Below, piece after piece: positions 1 to 11,483 of a stretch of DNA of 64,000 nt. The stretch's first letter is position 1. Every line of letters begins with the position of its first letter. The stretch is taken from contig QNGE01000931.1 in assembly GCA_008508345.1 (NCBI GenBank), positions 1 to 64,000 of the forward strand, written 5' to 3'. The stretch is from Paragonimus westermani (taxonomy: Eukaryota > Platyhelminthes > Trematoda > Plagiorchiida > Troglotrematidae). The translations under genes were made by a program, and so were the position numbers. The notes under the pieces are model-generated. The model was not told the DNA's origin. It was given only the letters and a program-made list of their open reading frames with translations, and ran no database searches.

Positions 1-430
1 AATAAGTGCGAGCGCGTCAATTAACACCACGCGTCACACTGTCAATTATGCCCCGTCATCTCGCTGATCACGTGCCCACAATGTGTCCGGCGTTGTCGGT
101 ACCGTTGCTCGTCTGTCACGTGTGTGCAGCCACGTGATTGTCGGGAGAAAACTGTGCATGAGACCCGCGCAGGTGACCGTGTATACATGGGCATGTGTGA
201 CCCGGCGCTCTGGCCACGGGAGCACGGTCTGCACGTGTGACCTAGGCCGATGTGCAAGCCACATCCGATGGGCCGGGGATTAGCCGGCCTCGGCCGCCGC
301 CAACTGGGACGCCGCATAACCCTCCGTTACACCGGTGTCTACCGATCAACAGCACTCGGATCAGCCCTGCGCAGCTCTCCTACTTTTAATTTTTACAAAT
401 GATAACCACACCTCGTAGTCTTGTGAAAAA
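1..430. other. Unassigned GC-richer left edge
   Basis: No gene is recognisable here. The first 330 bases are visibly richer in G and C than the DNA that follows and carry several short overlapping open frames on both strands, none resembling a known protein. This could be a promoter-like or 5' untranslated piece of a retroelement, but nothing in it proves that. Confidence 0.3.
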
Positions 431-489
431 GTGGATTTCATTCCCATGGCTGTAAACCAACCAAAGCTCAAAACAAATTCACGAAAGTT

Positions 490-614
490 TCCCACTGACG
501 GTCAAACTTCTGTGAAATTTTTTGACGATGTTTGTGTGCAGACCGTTGACANTCCCACTGACGGTCAAACTTCTGTGAAATTTTTTGACGATGTTTGTGT
601 GCAGACCGTTGACA
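490..614. repeat. 62-bp perfect direct repeat around a single N
   Basis: Bases 490-551 and 553-614 are identical, separated by one undetermined base at 552. A perfect repeat abutting a one-base gap is what an assembler leaves when two contig ends that overlap are placed side by side without being merged. The true sequence probably contains the unit once. Confidence 0.85.
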
Positions 615-694
615 CACCACAGCTGTGGTGTGTGGATGATACGGTTCAGTCGACTTCTGAGAAAGAAGTTTTAATGTGTCAATGCACAGGCTAA
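553..694 (+). pseudogene. Possible Penelope-like RT motif fragment
   Basis: The plus-strand frame ends in a short stretch containing CVDDT, preceded by PQLW. The same arrangement (P, two residues, CVDDT) occurs in the better-preserved reverse transcriptase relic starting at 1626. In Penelope-like elements the catalytic motif is normally R-Y-V-D-D. The fragment is too short for a firm family call. It is interpreted as a second, mostly eroded copy of the same element type. Confidence 0.3.
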
Positions 695-1597
695 ATTGAG
701 AGCAATAGATCAGATAGTCGCTTAGGGGCTAGTTACAGAGCTCGAAATATTTGTCGAAAACGAAACCGACCAGCCGCAACTAACTATCCGTTTGATAACA
801 GCTTCATTAACTACTTCATAGTTGTGCTCATTGACTTAGTTTAAAAGGAGGGTACTCGGATACATCATGACCGCTTTCGCATTTATTTGTACGACAATCC
901 GTAGAGCGGTTTACGGTTCACATGTTGCCACAAGTCTGGGGCGTACTGATCGGGGCTTTCGACGACACGACCCTCCACTCATGAATCGAACTCAAGGTTG
1001 CGCATGGTAAACGGAACTGGTCTCTTTCTCTCTGGTGACCCCGGTTTGTGTCCCTTACATGTGGATGTTAGAGATCCATATCGGCAGCTGTCAACAAGAC
1101 TGGCTCAGATTTGTCCTAAAGGGGAGTTCATAGCGGAGGGGCTTGAGTGGTGAGTTGAGTCTGATATTTGTATTTGTGAGTTGCGAGTGACTCGACACGG
1201 GTTGCGCATGGTGAGCAGCAGTGTGAGCCAATTTTTTTCTCACTTTCACTTTGTACTCAATTGTGTCGAAAAACTGTGCGTCCGACGACGACAACCATTG
1301 TACCGTTTTATTTCCCTTGTCTCGGCCCTTCGTTCTCCACATCACGTATCAAGCCGTTTGGTGTGTGCGATGTTGGTTCCACAGGTGAACACACGCGCGC
1401 ATGTGGTCACTATCCCACACTCGAAGCACAGACACGCATGACACATTTTGACCCGGACCTGAACAGAAATCAAGATCACAACTGTACAGCACAGGTCACG
1501 GTCCCGACGAACGCTACTGCATCAAGCTCGTACATCAGTCCCAACAATAAAGATCCAAAACACCCGACTCACCGATAGTTACCAATCCTTTCTTACA
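695..1597. other. Stretch without recognisable feature
   Basis: Only short open frames on both strands that overlap each other and resemble nothing known. It lies between two Penelope-like fragments and could be eroded element sequence. Confidence 0.3.
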
Positions 1598-1625
1598 TCA
1601 CATTGAAGCATAAATACTGTCCAAT

Positions 1626-2430
1626 TTGGTCAGTCCTCCACGGATAAGGTGTGTAGATGATACATTTATGGTAGTGAAGTTCTGCCACAAAGAAACTTTC
1701 CCCATACTTCTAAACGGACAGTGCAGTAGTATCACGTTCACACTGGAATCGAGGAATAAGCATGGAACTGTAGACTTCTTGGGTTGCCAGTTGACTTTAA
1801 ACGAACAACGTATGTTCGATATCGATCGGTACCTGGATTTTGACCTGACACATCCACAACGTGTCAAACGTGCGACTGTCTCATCACTAGCCAGCGGGGC
1901 GAAAAAGAGCTGCACCGACAATGCCAGCTGTGAACAAAAATTTGCCCGGTTATTTGCAGTGTTACAAGAAGACAAGTTCCCAAAACCGTTTATCAATAAA
2001 CAAATAACCATACCTGTGGTACAGTCAAACAAGGAAGAGAGGAATGCGTGGATCGCTTCAGTTGGAGAACCCCACCGAGTGGTTACGTCGGAAACGATTA
2101 GGAAAACCCTAACGGACTAAGAAATCGGTACATTCTTTCACTCTGACAGCGTCATCTGATAAAGGCGAAATACTTATTCGTACCAATTATGTGTATACGA
2201 TAAACTGCACTAAGTGCCTGGCTGAATACATTGACCAGGTATCCAAACAAATGAAGGCTAGAATCGTGGAACACAAACTACGTGTTTCCCGCCAAGAGGC
2301 GCAATACATTGAAAAAACAGGACGTAACTCGACCGTAGTACTATATTCGTTAGATGAAGATCATAAAATATATTACAACAAATCCGATTTCTACGACACG
2401 TTTTCAATTCTCATACCGCATGTGTGATCC
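1626..2430 (+). mobile_element. Penelope-like element relic: RT C-terminus plus GIY-YIG domain
   Basis: The frame 1626-2120 reads like the end of a Penelope-like reverse transcriptase: a YVDD-equivalent motif (CVDDTF), then ITFTLES, then VDFLGCQL, then a thumb-like part with HPQRVKRATVSSL. About 70 bases on, the frame 2191-2427 looks like a GIY-YIG endonuclease domain: VYTINCTKCLAEYI (usual form VYxIxCxxCxxxYIG), then KARIVEHKL and a later DEDH. The element would have encoded a reverse transcriptase joined to an endonuclease. A stop separates the two parts, the upstream RT is missing, the YIG glycine is replaced (YID), and the first Tyr of YVDD is Cys, so this copy is dead. Family membership comes from motif order, not from a search. 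Confidence 0.7.
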
Positions 2431-2662
2431 TGCTGCTGCTTGTTTTCGTCATTATTACAATCAAGATCACAACAGTTTTGTGTTTGACCATAACCCATTT
2501 CGGTTGCTCTCTCCGTTGTCTTCAATACTACACTAACTGGCCACATGAACACGTTGCTTAATAATTGAGTGATATGTAGACAGATGTATATGTACATAAG
2601 GGCGTCATACCGTTTTTGTCGTGGAATTTGCGTAATACGTCTTTCTGACCCATTGTTCATAC

Positions 2663-2854
2663 TGTGGTGGATTGCCAGGTCGGGGGTGCGAGTTTTCGAA
2701 CGCTCAACCGAATACCTCAACCGGATGACTCATCCGGTCGCGCACGTTGTGCTTGATCCGATCGCGGCAGGTTTTCGAACGCAACTCCCCCCCACGTTGA
2801 GGTATTCGGCCGAGCGTTCGAAAACTCGCACCCCCGACCTGGCAATCCACCACA
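2663..2854. repeat. Fold-back element: 59-bp inverted arms, 74-bp loop
   Basis: Bases 2663-2721 and 2796-2854 are reverse complements of each other at 57 of 59 positions, separated by 74 bases. The loop repeats a short part of the arm (a TTTTCGAACGC-like string). The arms give a near-perfect hairpin in single-stranded form. This suggests a fold-back or MITE-type non-autonomous DNA element. Both arms read open and produce mirror-image peptide strings, which could be mistaken for genes. It lies about 230 bp after the GIY-YIG relic but shows no other link to it. Confidence 0.85.
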
Positions 2855-2874
2855 ATACCATTATCTGTTTTTGA

Positions 2875-5479
2875 GTGATATTCGATTAGGTTGCAAAATA
2901 CTCATAGGCAGCATGAATACTGATCATATTTTTTCGTGGTTGTATGGGCCCTGATTGTTTTTGTTTTTCTGTAAACTTTTTCGCACGAAAGTCCTGTACG
3001 TTTCCTATGAGAAAAAACTTGGTACAACAAGTTTGGATAGCAGCAATGTCTGCATCGGTTCAAGTGGCTAGGAATGGTTTGCGTTATTCTATGCTACCTC
3101 GACGTGTGATTGTCTTATTGTCATCGTAACCCTCATGACACCTTGTTTAAGTCGTAAAACTTCACCATCTCCGGCATCTATCATTTTTTCCCTTGTGTGA
3201 TCGGTCTTTTTTGGGGACTCACACAAAGTCATTTTTCCGCCCCACCACTAAGCGCTTCGTAATGTCTTGATAAAACACAATGAACTTTCCGCAGGATACT
3301 TTAAATACAAACAGATTTAACTGGCAAACTCAATACGTAGTACATTTTTGTACGCCTGTGATAAATTTCTACAATTCTTATAGCATTTATTCTATGGCTC
3401 ATTTATGTGGATTCCTTGTGATCTCGACAAACTATGATTACCCAGTCGAAAGCGAGAAGTTTTTGTGGGCAGTACTTTCAGGTAATTCTAATGTCGCCGA
3501 CCTATGATTTTCGATATTTAGTTGTCATCTGAATTTGTGTATTTTCCTACTGCTTTCTTGTTCATCGTTCTCAGATTCCCTAATTACCGCATATCCCTTC
3601 ATGAATCGAGTTAATCATGCCTTCATGACCGTCACCCTACATTGAAGTTTCCATACGTAGCCCATACGTTAATCGCAATTTGTGTGCCCCACTAACGTAG
3701 ATTTTTTTAAATGTTGATAAAGGTCGCAAAGAGTCTTCTTTACGCATAATTTTCAAGTCCACTTTGCATTCGGGCTCAGAAATTAGCCATTTTGAGGCGT
3801 GTGAAGGCCACGTCTACAAAATAATCATGTTGGTTTCGCGGAATCTATATTATCCAGGATACACTGAAAATAGATGTTTTAGTTGATTCTGTTTAGCTAC
3901 TTATAAGTAACGTGTGTAGTAATTTTAAAAATGAGAAAGGGGACGTTGAAAATTTGCACTAAATATAAATCAGACCAAATATCAGGGCTTCATCTGTTCC
4001 GATAACTACCCTCCCGAGCTTCCAAGAAATGCAATCAGTAAGCGTCCTAGCAAATATGAGCCGTTCCCAACGGTCAGACAACCATGGTTGCTGCTACAGT
4101 AGGTGATATGTTCATGACGACGTGAAAACAGTCAGGTATTAGTTGATTCCTTACTTTTGCCTTCTCGTAAAGGTTAGTGCGCCAGTGGAATACCATTTTT
4201 TCTACAATAGTGCAACAAAATATGCTATGTTTTTACCACCAGAGTTGTGCGCAACAGATACTCACACACAGAGCCCTTCTTGAAACAGCTTAGTGGAGCT
4301 GTCAATTGTTTTTCATTTCGAAGGTTAAACAAATGAAACAATAGTCGTGATCTGGTTTACTGAGGTGGATTGGTATGAAATCATACATTACTGCATGATA
4401 TAATGACAGTTCTACAGAGTTCTCCTTTGTGAAACAAACACAAGGAGTCCTTCCTTAGGAACTATTGTTGTGGATTTTCGGTGCAAACATCTGTTGTGCG
4501 TTAACGATAATGATACTGATATCACTATGCTGATAATCGGATGACACACAGTCCGAAGAATCCTTTAGAAAATCCTCGGTGAGAAACGGAATTCTGCGCT
4601 GACGAAAGAGATAGGCGTAAACCTCACAGTCCACAATAGGATGCACTGATGTGGCACAGTGATAGAGTGACACTTCTGTTGTACAATTTGGCGCCTACGA
4701 TGAGATATGTTTGTTCATTACAATTTTGTATGTCATTTCCTTTTGTGTGGGAATTCTACACTCTCTCGTTTTGCGCCCCATGCAGCGGGCGCTAAGTGAT
4801 TATATGACTTTGGTTTCCTTGGCCGTGTTTATACATAGTATACGTGGCTTGTTGTCGACTTATTCAGTATTGCTATTTGAGAATTTACCACTATCGCAGT
4901 GAAACGTTGGAGGAGTGTTCTTATGTTGAGGGTTCAAAGCGTTTACTCAGAAACCGTGTGTGTCACTCATGCATGTTATAACATTAATTAGTGGAAAATA
5001 TTACTCCGCAGTTTTGAAAAACAATATCACACTGCATTACTATAATAGAATATCATGAGGCACATTATGTAACGCAAACAGTAATTTGTTAAGCTACCAT
5101 AAATAATAAACCCTCATTTAAAGTCAACAGACCTATGCGTCTGTGCAATTGACCCCTTACGCACAGTATGATCAACTTGACGAGTGACCCTCAACCCCCA
5201 GAGTTGGAACATGGATCTCGAAAAGTCGGCCAGGGAACAAACCGACTGTTATGGGCCAGAGACATCCCTGCTTATCAACGGGCAATTCATACGTGGTCGA
5301 TTGCTGGTAACATTTCGGAAACTTTGGGGGATCCGTTACGGCCGTCCGACCCACATCGAACTTCGGCCGCTACCATCAGCCGCATGTGGATCACGACGCA
5401 CCGGGTCAAAACCATAGAAATTGCGCATCACCATGAACAGCAAGCAACGTTTTCCAGAAGATTCCGCGCAGTCACAAGC
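2875..5479. other. 2.6-kb stretch, no recognisable gene
   Basis: AT-richer sequence with only short open frames. I looked on the minus strand for the dynein exon that should follow the one at 5755-6083 and found no convincing match. Very short exons cannot be excluded. Confidence 0.4.
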
Positions 5480-5483
5480 AAAA
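5480..5483 (-). terminator. Pol III terminator of the tRNA-Lys gene
   Basis: Four thymines on the minus strand start about 10 bases after the 3' end of the tRNA. This is the usual minimal RNA polymerase III stop signal. Confidence 0.7.
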
Positions 5484-5492
5484 CGCCAGTGC

Positions 5493-5565
5493 CGCCCGAT
5501 GTGGGGCTCGAACCCACGACCCTGGGATTAAGAGTCCCATGCTCTACCGACTGAGCTAACCGGGC
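5493..5565 (-). tRNA. tRNA-Lys (anticodon CUU)
   Basis: Read on the minus strand, this 73-base segment folds into a standard cloverleaf. The acceptor stem is GCCCGGT with ATCGGGC (one G-T pair), the D-arm is GCTC/GAGC, the anticodon stem TGGGA/TCCCA encloses the loop CTCTTAA with anticodon CTT, and the T-arm is GTGGG/CCCAC with TTCGAGC. The discriminator is G. CCA is not encoded, as expected for a eukaryotic gene. There is no intron, and the internal A and B boxes look intact. It lies downstream of the last visible dynein exon, on the same strand, so probably in an intron of that gene. Confidence 0.95.
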
Positions 5566-5754
5566 TGACACGCTGGCGCTTAAGTTTTCTGTATATGAAC
5601 ACAGTAGGTAAGAAATGATTGTGTTTTGACAAATGCTCGTGCGGTTTCTAAGGCCCAGTAGCAAGTGTAAACAGCACAATTTGCATGAAAGGTTAATTAG
5701 AGGTTAATTAACAGACATCACCTCAAATCAACAACAACGTGTGTAGTTACTCAC

Positions 5755-6083
5755 TTGTAGACCAGTAGGCTCAAATGAGTGAATTTGTCAACAAAACTTT
5801 GCAATTTACGCGAGAATCCGATGGATAAATGTCCCAATAAAATGCTGCCAAAAATGGTGAACAGGCTGTCCGTGGATGGAGGCAGAGCGTGGTAGACAGT
5901 GAAAAGGGATACGAAGCGAGGATCTAAACTCCGCCGACCTCCACCAGCGGGTCCGATTGCAGCCAGATAGGTCATGTCCCTCAAACTACGCCATGACAGA
6001 TCTGAGCCCTGTTGGTACATGCCACCTCGCCCGACCACCACACGAAGTAGGGCAATGGGTTGCTGTGTTCCGTACTCGTCTTC
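5755..6083 (-). CDS. DNAH10: Dynein heavy chain exon: AAA3 C-terminal half
   Basis: This exon encodes 109 codons plus two bases. It starts EDEYGTQQPIALLR, the sequence that follows the AAA3 Walker B motif in axonemal dyneins, and continues with SLRDMTYLAAIGPAGGGR and LDPRFVSLFTVY, the sensor and small-subdomain region of AAA3. The acceptor is the AG at 6084-6085 after a pyrimidine-containing tract, and the donor is GTGAGT at 5754-5749. It joins in phase to the exon at 7285-7530 (…NMPR | EDEYG…). Wording is closest to DNAH10 as I remember that family. The next exon, leading to AAA4, is not visible to the left. Confidence 0.9.
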
Positions 6084-7284
6084 CTGTGTATAGCCGAACC
6101 GAAATAGACGTACGTAGTCTTTGGCGACTGATGGACGGAATCTGAAATCAGCCTATCCTTCACACACTTGTTTACCGCCAATTAAGAGAGGAATTGGGCG
6201 ACCAAAATTCGAAAACACCTGTCAGTCAAATAACTAAGGTAGACCTCTATTCAAGGAAAATGAGCTTTCTGGTCAACAATCTACTAAACTTTCATCAGTT
6301 TAGATATATTCAGGTGCAAGCTATTGTGAGTAACACTCAAGCTTGACTGCTGTTCACTGCAGTTTGAGGGTACCGTGCGAACTGGCATTCAAGAGAGCTG
6401 AAAACCAGTAACTAGTTTATTAAATACCAGTGGACAGTGTTATATTCCGCCACCTATGTGGTAAGAGCTGCGTCAAGCATGTGCGTCAATCATGTCAGTC
6501 AAAGAGAACGAAACAACATGTTCTATGTGGATCGATGAATGTTAGTTACCCAAACGCGGGTCTGAGTTATAAAAGTCGGGACTAACTGTAGACGACGTTC
6601 AATTGGGGAAAAAGAGTGAGATGTACGTAATCCACCGTTGAAGTACACTCATGTTTCCGTCCACTCACGCTCCGATAATCAATACTACATTAGAGAATAC
6701 GGGGTTAAAGGTTACAACTTGAAGACAAACTTAGGGACGCGTAAGCGACGGATGGGAGAGTCCATAGGACCAGCCAGTCTTGTTAGAGGAATAGAATGGT
6801 GGTGTGTCAGTAGGCTACTCGGCATACGAGTTGTCAACCCTCCACAATAAAATGTTATTCATGTATTCATCGTTGAAGCTTTCAAATATAGGAGCGAAAT
6901 ATGAAACTGGATACTTAGTTTAGCATGCTGAATAGAATAGTTTGTTTTGCTACAGCGGCCCCTCGTCAGCTAACCTATCCTATTGGGCGATGTAAACATG
7001 ACGATCTCTACGAGGCTCGTACACAATTCACTTTGCGTCCACCGATTTCACAACACACACTGTGGGTTCGGCAAAAAGTGAAACTGAGTTGAATAATCCT
7101 CACTGTCGGTCATGGTAACAAACGCATGGCATTCCGACTTTGTTTTGTGCACGTTGCTAGCATCTTCAAATGTCACATGAGCTGATACAGTAAGCGCCCT
7201 GTTCAAAATTTTAGCCTAAAAATAGCATACGTGTTTGTTTTGTAATGATAAAATATGCTTTGGGGACTCAATGTGAATACTCAC
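6084..7284 (-). other. Dynein intron, nothing else recognised
   Basis: A 1.2-kb intron between two AAA3 exons. Only short, unsupported open frames are seen. Confidence 0.6.
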
Positions 7285-7530
7285 TCTAGGCATGTTCATG
7301 TCGTCTATGAATACGACCAGTTTCTTGCCTGGAATAGGGCCATACACTCCTTTGGCCCTTTTCTCCACATTTGCATTCAGCATTCGACGTACATCATATG
7401 CCGTTGTTCTCGAAGAGAAATTCAAAATCAGTCGACTGTTTGTATCTTGTTCCAATGAACGCATTATGCTTTCTATTGTGGCTGTTTTCGACGTACCCGT
7501 TTGCCCAACTACGACCAGCGGATAGCGCAA
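7285..7530 (-). CDS. DNAH10: Dynein heavy chain exon: AAA3 P-loop and Walker B
   Basis: 82 complete codons, phase 0 at both ends. The exon begins LRYPLVVVGQTGTSKTAT, the nucleotide-binding P-loop of AAA3 (GQTGTSKT; the GTSKT form is typical of DNAH10-type chains). It continues with LNFSSRTTAYDVRRM, NVEKRAKGVYGP and the Walker B string VVFIDDMNMPR. AAA3 binds nucleotide and tunes the motor cycle driven by AAA1. The acceptor is a long T-rich tract ending in CAG just above 7530, and the donor is GTGAGT. It splices from the exon at 8691-8875 and to the one at 5755-6083. Confidence 0.93.
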
Positions 7531-8690
7531 CTGAAAAAAAAAACAGAAAATAAGAATATTTTTCTAAGCGATGTGCGGATAAGTCATAAAGACTTCCTAA
7601 ACCGCAGTATAAACCATTGTGTATATCCGTTTGCTTTTGATAAGTCTTCGAAATGACGCTTTTTACGATCAGCACTAACACTATGTTTGACTCGATCGGA
7701 CGAAGTTCTTGGCAAGCCCCAGTTGTGGAGATTAAAGACAAACTTATCGTTCCGTAAGGATTGTCACATCACACGGGAGATTCTGTAAACTGAGCTTAAT
7801 GTGTTGCCGTCAGACCTGCGATAGACTAATACAAATGTGGCAGCTTACAGTTTAGAGGAGAAGCAAAAATTGATTAACAAACAGAACTTGAGGTACGGTG
7901 GGTTTGAAGTTACGGCTTGAACCAACCCCCGTCAGTTGTCCAAAGCTCAAAATTAACAAGCTGATAGGTTCTCAAACACCACAGCTATACTGTCTATCAT
8001 AGAATCACGAACCAGATGTTCATTCAGGCCTATTTGTTGATGTGCAGCTCATACCTTCACAAACTCACAGAATAAATTTTCGGAATACTAGAACTAATAA
8101 GGTGTGCCTTAATAAAGGGTACCCACAGGAGAAATTTAAAAATCATCGGCCTTTTATAAGTAATGAACAGCATTGGAAAGATTATGCCCGCGTTGGACAC
8201 CTAATCACGCAAAAATGAAACCACGAGTTTTATGTGAGCCTAGAATTTGACGAAAAATCACTTCCATTTCGCTATCTGAATTGAAGCATCTGGTGTAAAT
8301 GAGAACACCCAGTGTTTAGATTAAATGCTGACAGGCAAAGTTAAATCCAAATCGACAGTGTGGCCATGGGGCGTTCATTAGATTGAATTCTCGCAAATTT
8401 CCCAAACTGACGTCAAAATGTTAAAAGACATTTCGACTACTTATGAGTAACAAGGTCATGAAATTAGAAATGGAAAACACCATTTAGTCACATTCAGGTA
8501 TGCCATCCGAAATCGGGATGTGTGGTTGACATTCGAAAATTCGCAACGTCATTCACCACATCGTTTGTTTTACGACCAATGAGGCGAATTTCACACAGAA
8601 TTTCCAGTTACATGTACGATCCTTCACTTGAGTCACTGTCGTAACGACGTGTTAGGTTACACATATGACCCAAGGGAATAACCAGCTTAC
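7531..8690 (-). other. Dynein intron, nothing else recognised
   Basis: 1.16-kb intron between the AAA2/AAA3 junction exon and the AAA3 P-loop exon. No repeat family member was recognised here. Confidence 0.6.
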
Positions 8691-8875
8691 TTTCAAATGC
8701 TCATCAACAATCCAGTTCAACTTGATGGTTTCCACAGTGGGCACCAAAATGCGTGTGAACGGTATGGTTGTGTCATGCACGTATATTGGGACCAAACTTC
8801 TCCAGGAGACCCAGTAGTACTTATCCACACGGAACATGTAATCCGTGAGCATAGGGTAATGGGCTGGAAGAGTAC
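8691..8875 (-). CDS. DNAH10: Dynein heavy chain exon: AAA2-AAA3 junction
   Basis: Two bases complete a glycine codon from the preceding exon; then 61 codons follow. Diagnostic strings are YYWVSWRSLVP and RILVPTVETIKLNWIVDEH, matching the stretch 'W-x-W-x-x-LVP … ILVPTVDT' that comes directly before the AAA3 P-loop in axonemal dyneins. The acceptor is CACACAG above 8875 and the donor is GTAAGC below 8691. Phase agrees on both sides (11484-11845 upstream, 7285-7530 downstream). Confidence 0.9.
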
Positions 8876-10499
8876 CTGTGTGTTGTGTGAGGAATGGACG
8901 GTAGAAATAAAACACGCTAGAATGTAGGAACAACGAGCATTGATAGACAACCTTCATGCCAGTCAAAATCAGATGAATATCGTCAACTGATAAATCTGCT
9001 TGCGGTGGTAGTCGGCTCTTACTTATGGTCGACTGATGATTCCAAGTCAGATCGTCAGTCTGTTTACAGCCCATTTTGTCTACTGTGCCTACGGTCTAAT
9101 ATGAGTAATCAGTAGGAACTGGTTGTCTATCTTACAAAACGTGTTATATGCAGGGGTAAACAGCCTATAGCTATCCAGATTCAAAACGAAACTGGTTGCA
9201 GATGCAACGATCTTTGACATTAGAAAGAAATATGTAGCGATACCACTCACTACAACTGTTTAGGAAACCCAATGCTCAATCTCATTCTAATGCGTTTATT
9301 TGAATCAATCTGTGTCTTTTTTTATCAGTAGCCACGATCTTCCACATTTGCCAATTCAGTTGCTTTCTACACTGCTCTTCTGTAATCTGTGTGCAGGGTT
9401 GTTGCTGACAGACAATGCCACACTAACTGTCCCATTATTAGGTAGACAATGATTGAGCAACCTAGACATTAGACTGAAGAACAGGTGGCTGGTTAGTGTT
9501 AAATTTTTAAAAATCAACTGGACAGCTATTACAACATGTTCATTGCCCAACCGCTCGTCCAAAATAGTGCGGAAACACCCGAAACTTTTCAAGACTGATG
9601 CTTTTCAAGTTGCACAACGTATTGATAATCATCTCAGTGGGTTAGGGGTGTGTGAAGCATAGGCACAGTTTGAAAATTGTGACTATGCGAAATATGACAA
9701 GCATGGTCACAACCTACGTTACACGGATTATACAAACAACGAGGAATCAGGCGAATGTACGCGTGAGCAACGTACCTACCAGTCTGTCTATCTAGGTTTC
9801 GACTCATTCGATTAGCGAAGCCAAAGAGCCAAATCCACTTCAAAACCTCAGCTATTCCTTACTGTAGGTAGATCACAGACTGAAGGAAGTTTAAAAGCTG
9901 TGCTGGACAGCTTGAAAAGTGTGTTAGACGGGAAGCACGGTGGGTACAGTGAAACTGATTGGGAGACAACAGCTACAGTAGTGTAAATACGCGAAAGTGT
10001 TAGAGGAGAATGAAACTGCGGAGTGGACGGCAGAAACTAGACCCATTCATCCAGGTTGTAACATGAACATTTCAGCACGCAGTAAAACGGCTGATTAGCA
10101 GCAAGTTTGGAAGGTTGATGTGTTACGTCAGAATAATTCCGATGATCAGGTTGCTTAAAACTTCGAATTGTCTTTCTCACTGTATGCACCCAGCTTGCGC
10201 TTGGAAGTACCAATCGGTGTCACTTTCTGACAGACAGACTGGACACACCCGGACTACGAATGGGTGCAATGTACACGCCCAGTGGTTCGTTCAGTGAGTT
10301 ACTTCGATGGGGACGATTGTGACTGGACAATGGCAGGTCCTTAGCCGAGATGATTGAGGTTCCTATATCCTGAGTTACGTTACCTTTGATATGTCAGCAC
10401 CATGTAGAGATTTGCAGTGAACTTCGAGGATTCACATTATTTCAGAGTGAACACCACACACATTCGATCATAGTTCTAGCGTTCAGATAAGGGTTTCGG
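8876..10499 (-). other. Dynein intron, left part
   Basis: Part of the 2.6-kb intron between the AAA2 insert exon and the AAA2-AAA3 junction exon. No recognisable gene or repeat was seen in this part. Confidence 0.5.
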
Positions 10500-10648
10500 C
10501 CATCCCACTTTGTAAGCAATCACTAGACTCGAGCTTCGCTCTTATTAAAGCCCATAAGCGGTTCACATCCTTGTCCGAGCCGGAATTTGCATTTCGATCC
10601 TCGTGTTTGTGAGACTAACGTATTAACCACAACACCAGTAACCTCACA
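10500..10648 (-). mobile_element. tRNA-derived SINE copy (minus)
   Basis: On the minus strand this begins with a decayed tRNA-like head (GGTGTTGTGGTTAATACG…) and continues into a body with GGGCTTTAATAAGAGCGAAGC and TCGAGTC. The same order appears in the plus-strand copies at 31387, 31611, 44512 and 58655. A tRNA-like head plus shared unrelated body is the hallmark of a SINE moved by LINE machinery. Confidence 0.55.
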
Positions 10649-11149
10649 CTAGGAATGGCCAATCAGTCATATGTAGATGCTCAACCGCAACCTTGTGTAA
10701 ATGCTTTTCAGATTGCCGAATCGTCTCGATTGCAGACACAGTAACCGTCCTGTTAACTGCACTCGATAACCTCTCGGTCAGCGACTTCTCAGTTAGGTTG
10801 AAGTTACGGACTTCATTGAAGCAACTGAGCAATGTTACATTTTAAACACGATAGGGAACGACGTGCTGTGATCCGTTTTGTAGTTCGTCGTTACATTTTC
10901 CCAATAATGTAATGCCGTTCATTGGACACAGGCGACAATTTTGCACATTTAGCTTAATGGGAGGGAGCACCAATCAGTCGAACATTAGGGAACAACTGGG
11001 CAAACAATTCAAGCACTGAAATGGTACAGTAAATAATCACCTTGATCAACTGTGATTCGAATATTATACAGTCAGACCCGTCGACACCGCGAAAGACGCT
11101 TAGCTCGCAAGGTTGATTGTTGCACGAAATCCTGTTAATATGCTAAAAC

Positions 11150-11345
11150 AGAATCACAAACGCGTACACTCATTTGAACGGCTAATACATATTCACACAC
11201 ACACACACACACACTGGGCCACAGTACATTGTCATTCGTGTTGGTGACACTTCCACCATAGCAAGTACACACTATTTCAATAGTCGCTTCTGGTACCTCG
11301 TCTTCTTGGCGCTGATGTCTGCCTTTTGAGTACCAAAATGTGCTC
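11150..11345 (-). repeat. Interspersed repeat related to 41915-42110
   Basis: On the minus strand the segment reads RQEDEVPEATIEIVCT…VTNTNDNVLWPSV. The one at 41915-42110 reads RQEDDALGATIGIVCT…ATRANGKVMLPNV in the same orientation, with matching nucleotide blocks around GTACACACTATT and the CCTGGCG-like string. It is a diverged repeat of unknown class. The second copy adjoins a LINE fragment, so the two may belong to one element. It contains a CA microsatellite. Confidence 0.6.
11194..11214. repeat. CA dinucleotide microsatellite
   Basis: Uninterrupted CA repeat of about 21 bases inside the interspersed repeat at 11150-11345. The related copy at 41915 lacks it, so it expanded after the copies separated. 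Confidence 0.9.
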
Positions 11346-11483
11346 CCGAATTGTGAGTAGTATACCACTCACCAACGAAGCTGCCTATTATACAACAGTC
11401 CTACTTTGTTTTGATCAGTGTGTTTGGTTGTTGGTGGAAACGTTCGTGCTATGTGCATGTGTGTGTACGTGGATTAAATGTAC

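Noticed and set aside
2391..2874. Two opposing frames with the shared string ERSKTRTPDLAIHH
   Set aside because: They are the two arms of the fold-back inverted repeat read in opposite directions, not genes.
5168..5554. 128-codon plus-strand frame ending GLEPTTLGLRVPCSTD
   Set aside because: The end is a translation through the antisense of the tRNA-Lys gene, a well-known false protein. The rest has no similarity I recognise.
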